From contig NZ_CP020105.1 in assembly GCF_002067135.1 (NCBI RefSeq), positions 5,270,001-5,334,000 of the forward strand: DNA of 64,000 nucleotides, read 5' to 3'. Position 1 is the first letter of the stretch, and each line of letters starts with the position of its first letter. This DNA comes from Spirosoma rigui. GTDB lineage: Bacteria > Bacteroidota > Bacteroidia > Cytophagales > Spirosomataceae. The notes under the pieces are model-generated. The model did no database searches, was not told where the DNA came from, and worked only from the letters and a program-made list of their open reading frames with translations. Shown here in pieces: positions 26,803 through 34,781 of this stretch. A program made the translations under genes and the position numbers.

Positions 26803-27939
26803 TTACTCAACGAAGAGCGTAGCCGCTACCCGGTCGGCAAAGAGTTTCCCGGCTTCGGTCAGTTGAAGCCGATCCCCCGCCTGCAACAGCCAGCCCGCTG
26901 CGTACAGCTCTGCCAGTTCCCGGTCCCGAACATGGGTGAAGCGGGCCCCTACCAGTTCGTCCAGTTCAGAAAGGGAGCAGCCCCATTGTGTCCGCAGACC
27001 CGTGAGTAGATACTCATTTACCTGATCGGCGGTGGACAGCTCCTCAACGGTGGCGGGTAGTACACCACGCCCAATATCAGCGATATAACGTGCATTGCTG
27101 GCAATATTGTACTGCCGGCTGTGGCCATTGTATGAGTGGGCGCTCGGGCCGATACCGAGATAGGGACGGCGTTGCCAGTAGGCGGTGTTATGACGGGCGT
27201 AGTGCCCCGGCCGGGCAAAGTTGGAGATCTCGTAATGCTCGTAGCCACCCGACTGCAGGGCCCGGGTCAACTCCTCGAACTGTTCGGCAGCCAGATTTTC
27301 GTCGGCGGGGGGCAACTTACCGGTTTTTTCCCAGCGGCCAAACGCGGTATCCGGCTCAATGGTGAGCGCATAGGCCGAAAGGTGCGGCACATCCAGGGCC
27401 AGCATCATTTGCAGATCGATCGTCCAGAGCGACGCTGCGCGGTTAGGAATACCGTAGATCAGATCGACACTCAGGTTATCAAACCCCGCCTGCCGGGCCA
27501 GCCGGACGCAGGTTTCTGCTTCGGTGGCCGTATGGGCCCGGTTCATCCAGCGAAGGGTTGCTTCATCGAATGTTTGTATACCAATACTGAGCCGGTTCAC
27601 GTACCGACGCAACATCGTCAGTTTCTCGGGCGTCAGATCGTCGGGATTCGCTTCGAGGGTTATCTCGGCGGGTTCCCCGTCAGGACCGGCCGCTAAGGTG
27701 AAATGGCGGTTTATGGTATCGAAGAGTTGCTGCAACTCCGGTTCCGTCAGCAGTGATGGTGTCCCGCCCCCCAGGTAAATTGTCTTCAGTACGTTGGTGG
27801 GCAGATACACTTTTTGCAAAACGATCTCCGCACACAGCGCGTCGACCAGTGCAGACTTCCGGCTCAGATTCGTACTGAAATGAAAATCGCAGTAGTGGCA
27901 GGCCTGCCGGCAAAAAGGAATGTGAATGTAAAGGTGCAT
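26803..27939 (-). CDS. hemW: radical SAM haem chaperone HemW
   Basis: A 378-residue protein. The radical-SAM cluster motif CRQACHYC (Cys at residues 10, 14 and 17) comes directly after the start MHLYIHIPF; further HemW/HemN-like motifs are TIYLGGGTPSLL, EITLEANPDDLT, RLSIGIQTFDEATLRWMNRAH, and SVDLIYGIPN. A C-terminal HemN_C domain is present. HemW inserts or transfers haem into acceptor enzymes, and it lacks the extra HemN N-terminal region required for coproporphyrinogen oxidase activity. The start at 27939 rather than 27957 puts the motif at the family's usual position. Confidence 0.92.
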   Translation of the reverse strand: MHLYIHIPFCRQACHYCDFHFSTNLSRKSALVDALCAEIVLQKVYLPTNVLKTIYLGGGTPSLLTEPELQQLFDTINRHFTLAAGPDGEPAEITLEANPDDLTPEKLTMLRRYVNRLSIGIQTFDEATLRWMNRAHTATEAETCVRLARQAGFDNLSVDLIYGIPNRAASLWTIDLQMMLALDVPHLSAYALTIEPDTAFGRWEKTGKLPPADENLAAEQFEELTRALQSGGYEHYEISNFARPGHYARHNTAYWQRRPYLGIGPSAHSYNGHSRQYNIASNARYIADIGRGVLPATVEELSTADQVNEYLLTGLRTQWGCSLSELDELVGARFTHVRDRELAELYAAGWLLQAGDRLQLTEAGKLFADRVAATLFVE

Positions 27940-27975
27940 CAACGAACAGGACAACAAAGGCGGGGCCGCAGTTCC

Positions 27976-28428
27976 CTACAGGGTCTTCTCCAGCACAATC
28001 GTCAGCCCCCGCCGGCCCGCAACGGTCCCGATTATATCGAAGCCCGAGCGGATGTTGAGGACAAGCATGGATCGCCACTGGTTATAGGTATGCGTCCGGA
28101 TGGTACGGTACCCGTTTTGCCGGCACCAGTCGTGCTGCCGGTGCATGAGTTCGGTGGCAATACCGTGGCCGCGCCAGGCGGGATCGACGCAGCCAAGCCA
28201 GCTATAGAACGATTCAGGTTTCCGCTCGTAACCCAGCTTACAACCTACAACCCGATCAGCATCCAGCGCCAGCCCAACCAGTACCGGCGTCCGGGCATGC
28301 TGGTACATCAGGTCGGCCAAAATCCCGGATTGCGTCTGATTCTTGAAAACAGCCGCCAGCAGATCGAGCATTCCGTTCAGCAACGGATCGGGTGGCAGGT
28401 CCTCATGAAATTGATAGAGACTAGTCAT
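27976..28428 (-). CDS. GNAT family N-acetyltransferase
   Basis: A 150-residue acetyl-CoA-dependent transferase. The GNAT core is seen in VLVGLALDADRVVGCKLGYERKPESFYSWLGCVDPAWRGHGIATELMHRQHDW, with the acetyl-CoA loop WRGHGIA (R-x-x-G-x-A type), and YRTIRTHTYNQWRSMLVLNIRSGFDI. The substrate is unknown. It starts 36 bases upstream (transcription sense) of hemW and probably shares its transcript. ATG 28428 is preferred to 28455, which would add nine non-conserved residues. Confidence 0.88.
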   Translation of the reverse strand: MTSLYQFHEDLPPDPLLNGMLDLLAAVFKNQTQSGILADLMYQHARTPVLVGLALDADRVVGCKLGYERKPESFYSWLGCVDPAWRGHGIATELMHRQHDWCRQNGYRTIRTHTYNQWRSMLVLNIRSGFDIIGTVAGRRGLTIVLEKTL

Positions 28429-28465
28429 TCGGCAAAGATGTTGGAACACCCGCAAAGGCCGAGAA

Positions 28466-28681
28466 TCAGTGCGGGCATTTCTTGCAGCGTTTGCCCTTTT
28501 TGTACTTCTTGCAGCAGGTTTTCAACACACACTCATGCCCAATAAACGGGTTTGTGCTACCGGGTATCTTCATCGATACCACATTGATTTCCTCGTCGAT
28601 ACGGTTACTAACTCGTTCCATCAGCTCTTGTCGATCTACTCTACAGCAAAAGTAGAATTTATTTAGACTCATTACAAACAA
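28466..28681 (-). CDS. small Cys/Lys-rich hypothetical protein
   Basis: Up to 71 residues. The C-terminal third is rich in Cys and Lys: LKTCCKKYKKGKRCKKCPH, with five Cys in CC...C..C spacing, suggesting a metal-binding or nucleic-acid-binding knuckle. The start is uncertain: Met codons at 28681, 28672 and 28621 all give sensible proteins. It sits just upstream of the GNAT-hemW pair on the same strand (38 bases). I do not recognise a named family. Confidence 0.6.
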   Translation of the reverse strand: MFVMSLNKFYFCCRVDRQELMERVSNRIDEEINVVSMKIPGSTNPFIGHECVLKTCCKKYKKGKRCKKCPH

Positions 28682-28708
28682 ATTCTAAACGAAGTTCACC
28701 GCTGTTCT

Positions 28709-29122
28709 ATGCGCCCTCTCTTCGCACCGCTGGATCGTTTTCGCGCCTATGCCCCGTTTCTGCTGCGGCTGGCGTTTGCCTGTGAGCTTTTCGATGCCGC
28801 CGGCCATACGGCGCTGCACCCGGCGGAAGGTATTCCCGGCTATGCCAGCTGGCTGACAGACCTGGGCTTTCCATTCCCGACCCTTAGCGCGGTACTGTCG
28901 GCCTACACTGAATTCTTGGGTGCCCTCCTGATGGTTATTGGTTGGAAAACACGCTGGGCAGCCCTTTTCCTGACCATCAATTTTATGCTGGCTGTTGTGG
29001 TTGCCCACCTCGCCACGGCCGATACGTATAAAAATTCGTTCCCGGCAATTAATTTACTGGCAATGAGTATCTTTCTACTACTCAATGGCTCCGGAAAGCC
29101 ATCAATCGATGAAGGACTATAA
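28709..29122 (+). CDS. DoxX family membrane protein
   Basis: A 137-residue four-helix membrane protein. Motifs PFLLRLAFACELFDAAGHTALHP, GIPGYASWLTDLGFPFP, TEFLGALLMVIGWKTRWAALFLTINFMLAVVVAHL and the closing helix LLAMSIFLLLNGSGK are typical of DoxX/DoxD-like proteins, which are integral membrane proteins with roles in redox or sulfur chemistry in some organisms. The next gene starts only 12 bases after the stop, so the two are probably one transcript. Confidence 0.88.
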   Translation: MRPLFAPLDRFRAYAPFLLRLAFACELFDAAGHTALHPAEGIPGYASWLTDLGFPFPTLSAVLSAYTEFLGALLMVIGWKTRWAALFLTINFMLAVVVAHLATADTYKNSFPAINLLAMSIFLLLNGSGKPSIDEGL

Positions 29123-29134
29123 ACCAGCACCAGT

Positions 29135-29926
29135 ATGGGCCTTTTTTATCTACGCCGACCGTTGACCCGGCAAACACCGCCCGGCAAGACACCAGCACCG
29201 GAAGCAAACCCGCCCCGGCTTGCCTTTTCCGGCCGATTCGCCGGTCAACTGGCGGTGTTGCTGATTATACTGTCGACTACTGGCTTCAGTCAGTGTGTTG
29301 TAACGACCGATCAGGGTGGCCAGCTGGTAACCATCTGTACGGCTTACACGGCCCGCAGCGGCTTCCTGATGAATCGACCCGACCAGAGTCAGGCGCAGGC
29401 AACAACTGTTTACGCAGGCAGCCCTTACCTATCCTTTCCGATCTACGAGGCAGGTATCCTTGAATTTACGGCTACCAACCAGCGAATACCCTGTCAGCTC
29501 GCCCTCAACCTGGTCACGAATCAGGTGCTTTGCCGGTTCAGCAACGACTCGGTCGAGTACGCGATCCTGCCGGATGCGTTCACCGTGGGGGATCGGCGCT
29601 TTGTGGGCAAGACCAGCCCAAAAGGCGAACGAATCTACTACAGGGTTCTGTACGCGGGGAAATCCAGGTTGTTCACCCACATGAGGGCTACGCTGCAGCT
29701 AACGAAACGCGAACCCTATTCAATCGACGAACCGGTTGATGGTACATACGTCCGTCAGGAGCGTTATTTTCTTGAGCGACAGAACAGCATGCGTGAAATC
29801 ACTCTATCCAGAAAATCGGTGCTGAAAGCATTAGGATCACCCGCGTCCTCGTCGGGACCCGCGAAGGACAAACTAACCGTTCAGGAGCTGATCAGCTTTG
29901 TAGCCAGCTATGACGGTTTTCAGTGA
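29135..29926 (+). CDS. secreted protein of unknown function, paralogue A
   Basis: A 263-residue protein with a long, Pro-rich cytoplasmic N-terminus (about 35 residues) before a hydrophobic segment (AVLLIILSTTGFSQC) that looks like a signal peptide. The mature part starts with a Cys-containing stretch (CVVTTDQGGQLVTICTAY). The central region GSPYLSFPIYEAGILEF ... LVTNQVLCRFSNDS ... FVGKTSP ... YYRVLYAGKSRLFTH matches paralogue B (30628-31302) segment by segment. I do not recognise the domain. Two conserved Cys precede the shared region in both proteins. Neighbours are DoxX upstream and a wrecked secreted-protein gene downstream. Confidence 0.8.
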   Translation: MGLFYLRRPLTRQTPPGKTPAPEANPPRLAFSGRFAGQLAVLLIILSTTGFSQCVVTTDQGGQLVTICTAYTARSGFLMNRPDQSQAQATTVYAGSPYLSFPIYEAGILEFTATNQRIPCQLALNLVTNQVLCRFSNDSVEYAILPDAFTVGDRRFVGKTSPKGERIYYRVLYAGKSRLFTHMRATLQLTKREPYSIDEPVDGTYVRQERYFLERQNSMREITLSRKSVLKALGSPASSSGPAKDKLTVQELISFVASYDGFQ

Positions 29927-30054
29927 AATAACCCTGCTGCATAACAGAAACCCGCCAGTGGGACGACCAGGAGCGCGGTGATGAATCCGGCTTGGCTGGG
30001 TTGACCGGGTCAGTCATGAACGATGCTCCATGTTTAAAACTAATGGTACATTAA

Positions 30055-30564
30055 TAACCTGCTGCCCTCACTATAAGCCGGTACGTACCTGGTTATATAC
30101 TTCTCAGGCTACTCCTCGCCGGCTTGGTTTGGGTGGCTCTTCCGGACACAAGAGCCGTAGCTCAGTACATGCTGGCAGAAGGTACCTTCATATACCAAGT
30201 CAATACCGTTCGCCGGCTCAATTTAAACTTTATAAAGGGGCGTTGATTCAGGTCGAAAGACTCAGTATTGATGGAGCTGGCCCAACTGACAAATAACTGT
30301 TTATTGAGAATAGAAATGCAACGGGAATTTATTCGCAAATGGAAATACGCGCTACACCCGTCAATTTTGCCCAATTCACTACGTATGACGAAGGGTACTG
30401 GCACTCCCTTTCGATTTACCGAATCTCAATTCGGCTGGCGTAATCGGCACACAATAGAATCCATAGCAACCCAATCGCAGCCTGCTTCTCTTTTCGAGAT
30501 TGATCCGGCGCTACCAGTCATGACAACTAAAGACATGCTGAAAGAGCTTGAGAATTTTAAGTGA
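30055..30564 (+). pseudogene. decayed secreted-protein gene (two frameshifts, one nonsense codon)
   Basis: Reading the three frames together gives one plausible secreted protein. A signal-like stretch (GYILLRLLLAGLVWVALPDTRAVAQ) begins about 30090 in frame 1, continuing AEGTFIYQVNTVRR to a stop at 30244. From about 30215 the next frame takes over: QFKLYKGALIQVERLSIDGAG up to an in-frame TAA at 30294-30296, directly followed in the same frame by LFIENRNATGIYSQMEIRATP and on to YDEGYWHSLSIYRISIRLA at 30441. The last part (HTIESIATQSQPASLF ... LKELENFK) lies again in the first frame and ends at 30564. The gene has no good start codon, two frameshifts and one nonsense codon. The 100 bases before it (29927-30054) hold nothing I can identify. 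Confidence 0.6.
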
Positions 30565-30627
30565 GTGATGGCAAACTATCCCTAAAACGCATCTGTGGGG
30601 AAGACTACTTTATAAGATCCCGAAACG

Positions 30628-31302
30628 ATGAACCTCCGCCTATTACCATTCCTGACAGGTTTCCTGGCCATTCCCATCGTGGGTACAAGCCAGGTGTTGA
30701 CAACCTGCGTTACTTCGTTGAACCAGCAACAAGTGTTGACAACGACCTGTTCAACGCAGTATAGTGCCAGCGCAGTCCAGCAGATCTTTAAAGGGACCCC
30801 CTTCTTTACCTACCCGAACTGGCAGGCTGGCAGCATACAACTGAATGGACAGCAGCGGCCACTAACCGGCGAGGTAGCGTATGACCTGGTTGATAACCAG
30901 GTGTACTACCGTCTTGACAGTGTTCATTCGGAGGTGGTTAAGCCAGATGTATTTTTTATTAATCAGGTTAAATTTCTGGGCGAATCGACCGCGTTCATGG
31001 GGAAACCCTTTACGGCCTACTACGAGGTACTTTACGATGGCTCAATCAAGCTGCTGAAGCGAACCACCCGGAAGGTAATTCTGCAGGAAGACCCCCGGGA
31101 GGGATACAACGGCTATTACCAGGAAAAGACGACTTACTTTATCAAACGTCGAACGGGTACCTTAACGTCGATCAATCTGACGCGCCGATCGGTTGAAAGA
31201 ATTTTAGCCAGTGAGCTAAAACGGAGTGGTCAGTCGCTACCCGACGGCAACGTGCCAGTCGAAACGCTGATCGGCATACTTCGCACTTCAGGAGGGGAGT
31301 GA
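30628..31302 (+). CDS. secreted protein of unknown function, paralogue B
   Basis: A 224-residue protein with a clean signal peptide (MNLRLLPFLTGFLAIPIVGTSQ). The mature part opens with VLTTCVTSLNQQQVLTTTCS and shares with paralogue A the ordered segments GTPFFTYPNWQAGSIQL, YDLVDNQVYYRLDS, VKFLGES, AYYEVLYDGSIKLL and the terminal VETLIGILR. Predicted beta-rich from the alternating pattern. No known domain recognised. The C-terminus lacks a T9SS sorting domain, so the mature protein is presumably periplasmic or outer-membrane associated. Confidence 0.85.
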   Translation: MNLRLLPFLTGFLAIPIVGTSQVLTTCVTSLNQQQVLTTTCSTQYSASAVQQIFKGTPFFTYPNWQAGSIQLNGQQRPLTGEVAYDLVDNQVYYRLDSVHSEVVKPDVFFINQVKFLGESTAFMGKPFTAYYEVLYDGSIKLLKRTTRKVILQEDPREGYNGYYQEKTTYFIKRRTGTLTSINLTRRSVERILASELKRSGQSLPDGNVPVETLIGILRTSGGE

Positions 31303-31427
31303 AAGGTGGCTTTAGTAACTTCCTTGGTGCATGGCACGATAAAAAAACGAGCGTCGCGTGTGGATTTCAGCCCGTTAAATCATCGTCATCAAATACGCTT
31401 CTAATTAATCCAAACCATCCGGTTCGT

Positions 31428-31919
31428 ATGAAAAAGCTATTCCTTTGCTCACTGCTCGTTCTTTCAGCTGCCGTCCTGTCTTTCGGCTAGGCGGCTACCC
31501 CATCGTTGAACACGGACTCTACCTTCAGGCATTCGTTACTCGCGCTGGCCCGTTATCCCAAAACGGCGCAGGAAGCGGGTAAAACAGGCCGGGTGTATGT
31601 CGACTTCACGATCGACACCCGGGGCCAGATTACAAATATTGATTTTCTGAACAGCAACACGGTCGACAATTCGTTTCTGAAAGCGGCCAGGCAACTTATG
31701 GAGCAATTACCGGTCCAGAAGCCCACCTACGCAGGCGACTATGTTCTTCCTGTTGCCTTTCTGCTGGAACCTGCAACGGGAACTATACATCAGCCTTCAG
31801 AATCGGATAGAGCTGCTTTTGACCGGACATTTGTGCAGTTGACCCATTCCAGGTCACTATTGAACGAACTATCGGTGATGGTATACGCCAGGCAACACAT
31901 CACACCAGTTCATGCATAG
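31428..31919 (+). pseudogene. TonB-C-domain secreted protein interrupted by an in-frame TAG
   Basis: ATG 31428 opens a textbook signal peptide (MKKLFLCSLLVLSAAVLSFG) which is followed by TAG at 31488-31490, then in the same frame AATPSLNTDSTF and a TonB C-terminal-type domain (ARYPKTAQEAGKTGRVYVDFTID, ITNIDFLNSNTVDNSFLKAARQLMEQLP) to the stop at 31919. A single C-to-T change of CAG would restore one 163-residue secreted protein with the common cleavage motif SFGQA. As it stands the mature part can be made only by readthrough or from a TTG at 31506 without a signal peptide. Either a recent nonsense mutation, recoding, or a sequencing error. After it, 31920-32182 holds nothing I can support. 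Confidence 0.7.
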
Positions 31920-32182
31920 CCGCATTTCCCGAACGACCACCGCCTGACCTTCACCGTAAAGCGAAAAGGTGACTGTTTGATACCTCAGACAACCAGAGCC
32001 TCCTGTCTTTGCATCAGGCAGGTATGTCCCGTCCGTGAATATACGGTATGCTTGAGAGGGCGTTTTTGGAAATTAGTCCATAGCCGCAGCGAAACCGGAA
32101 TCGCCGTAGGCTTTGCCGGTTCGTGGATGCCGCCAGCCGGAATTGCCGGCTCAGTAAAAGAAGTAGCGCGTACCGGACGCAC

Positions 32183-32551
32183 TCATGATTGCGCGTCGTC
32201 CGCAGGTTCAGTTGGCGCCGGTGCCGACTCAACAACGGGCTCGATCAATCTGATGGTGATGGCATCGGTGCCGCTCATCTTCACCCGGTAGTGATTGCCT
32301 TTTTGATTCTGGCTGCCGAAGAACTCTTTCAGGGACGGATGCGTCAGGCGGGCGCCATGTTTGGTTGTATTATTCCGGTCAATGGGGCAATGGATCCGCT
32401 GTTCATTGGGGAGCGTTACGGTAACAATTCGACCGTGTTCGCCAAAATAAGAATCAACGCCGGCGGGCACATTCAACACACCCTGCCTAAGCGTAGCCGT
32501 CTGCGTCGTAATGGTAAAGGTGGGTTGATTGGAGAGTGTAGTTGTCGGCAT
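32183..32551 (-). CDS. hypothetical protein, 122 residues
   Basis: A soluble protein with beta-strand alternation in its middle (GRIVTVTLPNEQRIHCPID, KGNHYRVKMSGTDAITIRLIEP) and an acidic, Pro/Ala-rich tail. The stretch LTHPSLKEFFGSQNQKGNHYRVKM has the look of a small nucleic-acid-binding or B3-like barrel, but I cannot assign a family. It stands alone on the leftward strand with spacers of about 260 bases upstream (32552-32786 also contains the PhzF terminator) and downstream. Codon use looks like the rest of the window, so I take it as a real gene. Confidence 0.6.
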   Translation of the reverse strand: MPTTTLSNQPTFTITTQTATLRQGVLNVPAGVDSYFGEHGRIVTVTLPNEQRIHCPIDRNNTTKHGARLTHPSLKEFFGSQNQKGNHYRVKMSGTDAITIRLIEPVVESAPAPTEPADDAQS

Positions 32552-32758
32552 TGCAGCTTATAGTTATGTACGAGTAAAGGTATATAAAAAAAATGCAATA
32601 ATATACCAAGCTTTGAGCGCTGCCTATTAATTTACTTCTATTTTGCCGCATCACGGCCGTTTCCTAGTCAGCACGTTGCCGCAAAGTCCCCACCCAACCG
32701 GGATAGTATCCTATACTGACGTAACCTGACAGAGTGTGAGCCAGTTACTACAGTAAGA

Positions 32759-32781
32759 CTGCCGGGCAGATAGCCCGGCAG
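32759..32781 (-). terminator. terminator downstream of the PhzF gene
   Basis: CTGCCGGGC (32759-32767) pairs with GCCCGGCAG (32773-32781), loop five bases, starting six bases beyond the stop of the leftward PhzF gene. Downstream on that strand is AGTCTTACTG, so the T-tract is poor. Confidence 0.6.
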
Positions 32782-32786
32782 CTTGG

Positions 32787-33599
32787 TTACAGAATCTCTC
32801 CCTTCATGTACAGCTGTACCTGGCCCGAAATATCGACCCGGTCGCCGTTGAGCTTGCATTTGAGGTAGCCACCCCGCGCCGACAACTGACGGGCGGTAAG
32901 CTCGGTCTTACCCAGTTTTTCCGCCCAGTACGGTACCAGCGTCGTATGAGCGGATCCCGTCACCGGATCTTCATCGCCACCCGATTGGGGTCCGAAAAAC
33001 CGCGAGACGAAGTCCACCGAATCGTCGTTGCCGTCTTCGTCCGAACGAGCGGGAGCGGTTACAATGATACCACGGGCCGGTACGGTGCTCATTTCCCGGA
33101 AGTCGGGGGTGAGGGCTTCAATCTGCTCCTGCGTATCGTAGACCACCATATAATCAGTCTTGCCTTTGAAAACCCAAAGCGGCTTTTCGCCCAGGCTGGT
33201 CAGCAGAGCGGGCGGCTGTAAGTTGGCCCGCTGCACCACATCGATCGGAAAGTCGAGCGTGAGCCAGCCATTTTCGCCCCGGCATACTTTCAGCATACCC
33301 CGGCGAGATTCGAAAAAGATCTGATCGGTCTCGGGTTTTTCTTCCAGATAAAAAATAACGTGGCCCGTAGCGAGTGTTGCATGACCGCACAAATCAACCT
33401 CAACCGTGGGCGTAAACCAGCGGATGTGATAATGGGCATCATCGTCGGTTTTTACGTAAAATGCCGTTTCAGCCAGGTTGTTCTCAGCGGCAATCTGCTG
33501 CATCTGCTCGTCGGGGAGCCACTCGGTTAACGGCACAACAGCCGCCGGATTCCCGGCAAATAGCCGGTCGGTGAAAGCATCGAGTTGATATAGGCGCAT
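32787..33599 (-). CDS. PhzF family isomerase
   Basis: A 270-residue PhzF/YddE-type protein with the two-lobed diaminopimelate-epimerase-like fold. Markers: the N-terminus MRLYQLDAFTDRLFAGNPAAVVPL, the catalytic Glu in AAENNLAETAFY, RWFTPTVEVDLCGHATLATGHVIF, and the C-lobe DEDPVTGSAHTTLVPYWAEKLGK. In phenazine producers PhzF isomerises trans-2,3-dihydro-3-hydroxyanthranilate; single genes like this one, with no phz cluster nearby, have unknown substrates. It is followed (upstream in transcription) by a HAD phosphatase gene five bases away, so the two form an operon. Confidence 0.93.
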   Translation of the reverse strand: MRLYQLDAFTDRLFAGNPAAVVPLTEWLPDEQMQQIAAENNLAETAFYVKTDDDAHYHIRWFTPTVEVDLCGHATLATGHVIFYLEEKPETDQIFFESRRGMLKVCRGENGWLTLDFPIDVVQRANLQPPALLTSLGEKPLWVFKGKTDYMVVYDTQEQIEALTPDFREMSTVPARGIIVTAPARSDEDGNDDSVDFVSRFFGPQSGGDEDPVTGSAHTTLVPYWAEKLGKTELTARQLSARGGYLKCKLNGDRVDISGQVQLYMKGEIL

Positions 33600-33604
33600 G
33601 AAGT

Positions 33605-34285
33605 TTAGGAATAAGTGTTCAGGAAGTGGAAAATGGTTTCGTCGAAATCTGTCAGCGACGGAATCTTGCAGGTAGCAATCGCAAATTTCGGATCCTCCCG
33701 TTCAAATTCGGCGGGTACGGCCACTGCGCGCATCCCCGCCGATCGGGCCGAAATGAGCCCGCTTCCCGAATCCTCGAACGCCACACAATCGTCGGGAAGC
33801 ACCCCCAGCCGACGCGCAGTACCCAGGTATACGTCGGGGGCGGGTTTATTACGGGCTTCGAGCGTAGCCGAGTGCCAGAGCGTCAGCAGCGGCCGTATAC
33901 CGATCCGGTCTACGACAACTTCGATAAGGCTCATGGGCGATGCTGACGCAATAGCCGTTGGGATACCGCGCCGGTGGAAAAATTCAACCGCATTGACAGC
34001 GCCCGGCATAGGTTCGGCATACGCAGCAATTCGCTCGTGCACATTGTCGGTTATAGCATCAGCCAGTTGCTGGTTGCTGCGCCCGGATGCTTCCTCATCG
34101 GACCAGGGTTGCCGGACAAACCAGTAGTTGACAACGTCCAGAATGGGCAGGCCCGTTGTTAGTTTGCATTCATCATCGGTCAGATGGAGACCCACCGAGT
34201 CAAATATATCCCGTTCGGCAGCCCGCCAGTGTGGTTCAGAATCCACCAGCAGACCGTCCATATCAAATATTGCAGCGTGTATCAA
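33605..34285 (-). CDS. HAD-IA family phosphatase, HxpB/YniC-like
   Basis: A 226-residue hydrolase acting on phosphorylated sugars by an aspartyl-phosphate mechanism. Motif I FDMDGLLVDSE holds the nucleophile D8 and acid D10; motif II is AIASASPMSLI; motif III Lys is in LEARNKPAPDVYLGTARRLG; motif IV is CVAFEDSGSGLISARSAGM. The cap region sits between residues 17 and 85. The order of motifs matches the hexitol/2-deoxyglucose-6-phosphate phosphatases (HxpB). It starts the HAD-PhzF leftward pair. Confidence 0.92.
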   Translation of the reverse strand: MIHAAIFDMDGLLVDSEPHWRAAERDIFDSVGLHLTDDECKLTTGLPILDVVNYWFVRQPWSDEEASGRSNQQLADAITDNVHERIAAYAEPMPGAVNAVEFFHRRGIPTAIASASPMSLIEVVVDRIGIRPLLTLWHSATLEARNKPAPDVYLGTARRLGVLPDDCVAFEDSGSGLISARSAGMRAVAVPAEFEREDPKFAIATCKIPSLTDFDETIFHFLNTYS

Positions 34286-34407
34286 GATAACCGTGTCAGT
34301 GTAATGAAGTAGATACCTAGTTGGTGATGGTAATGTTCGATGGTAAGCGCGAAGCTGTGCAACCGGGTATGGACGAAGACCGTTGCCTTACGCCCCCCAG
34401 GAATCGC

Positions 34408-34695
34408 TTACACGTCGGCCCGACGGAAAGGCTTGACATCGATTTTATCCCAGACTTCCTGGACGATGTAGGGATCAGTAGCCAGGTAGGTTGTCAGTTC
34501 CTCGTCAGACACCAGGTCGAGCATAAGCATAGATCCAATCATGCGTCCATCAGCATCGAGGAGTGCCCCGCCGAGCAGGAACTTGCCTTCGGCTTTGAGC
34601 TGGCGGACGTAGTCGAGGTGGGCGGGCCGGACAGCCATGCGTCGGTCAAAGGCATCAGCATCGGCGTGATCATAAGCGTGAATAACGTACTGCAT
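34408..34695 (-). CDS. YciI family protein
   Basis: Ninety-five residues of the YciI-like ferredoxin fold. Motifs: YVIHAYDHADADAFDRRMAVRPAHLDYV with the conserved His and Asp that line the family's active-site-like cleft, GKFLLGGALLDADGRMIGSMLMLD, and the C-terminal YIVQEVWDKIDVKPFR. The biochemical role of most YciI proteins is unknown, though some dehalogenate or act on muconolactones. It stands alone and leftward, divergent from the S9 peptidase gene. Confidence 0.92.
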   Translation of the reverse strand: MQYVIHAYDHADADAFDRRMAVRPAHLDYVRQLKAEGKFLLGGALLDADGRMIGSMLMLDLVSDEELTTYLATDPYIVQEVWDKIDVKPFRRADV

Positions 34696-34781
34696 ACAGC
34701 CATTTCTATTTTTCGTAAAACTACACGATTCGGCTGTTTGTGCCTAATTTGAAGCGCAGAACCTGAATAGTCACCTCCTTC

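Noticed and set aside
30030..30296. 88-residue open frame taken as a gene
   Set aside because: It reads only part of the stitched pseudogene; its first 55 residues make no sense, and the signal peptide lies in another frame.
31506..31919. TTG-started 137-residue TonB-type protein as an intact gene
   Set aside because: The signal peptide needed for a TonB-C-domain protein is in the same frame just upstream across a TAG, so I treat the two as one interrupted gene.
31920..32182. Possible small genes in the gap after the TonB-type gene
   Set aside because: Open frames here overlap on both strands, with no start region, no known motif and no typical codon pattern.
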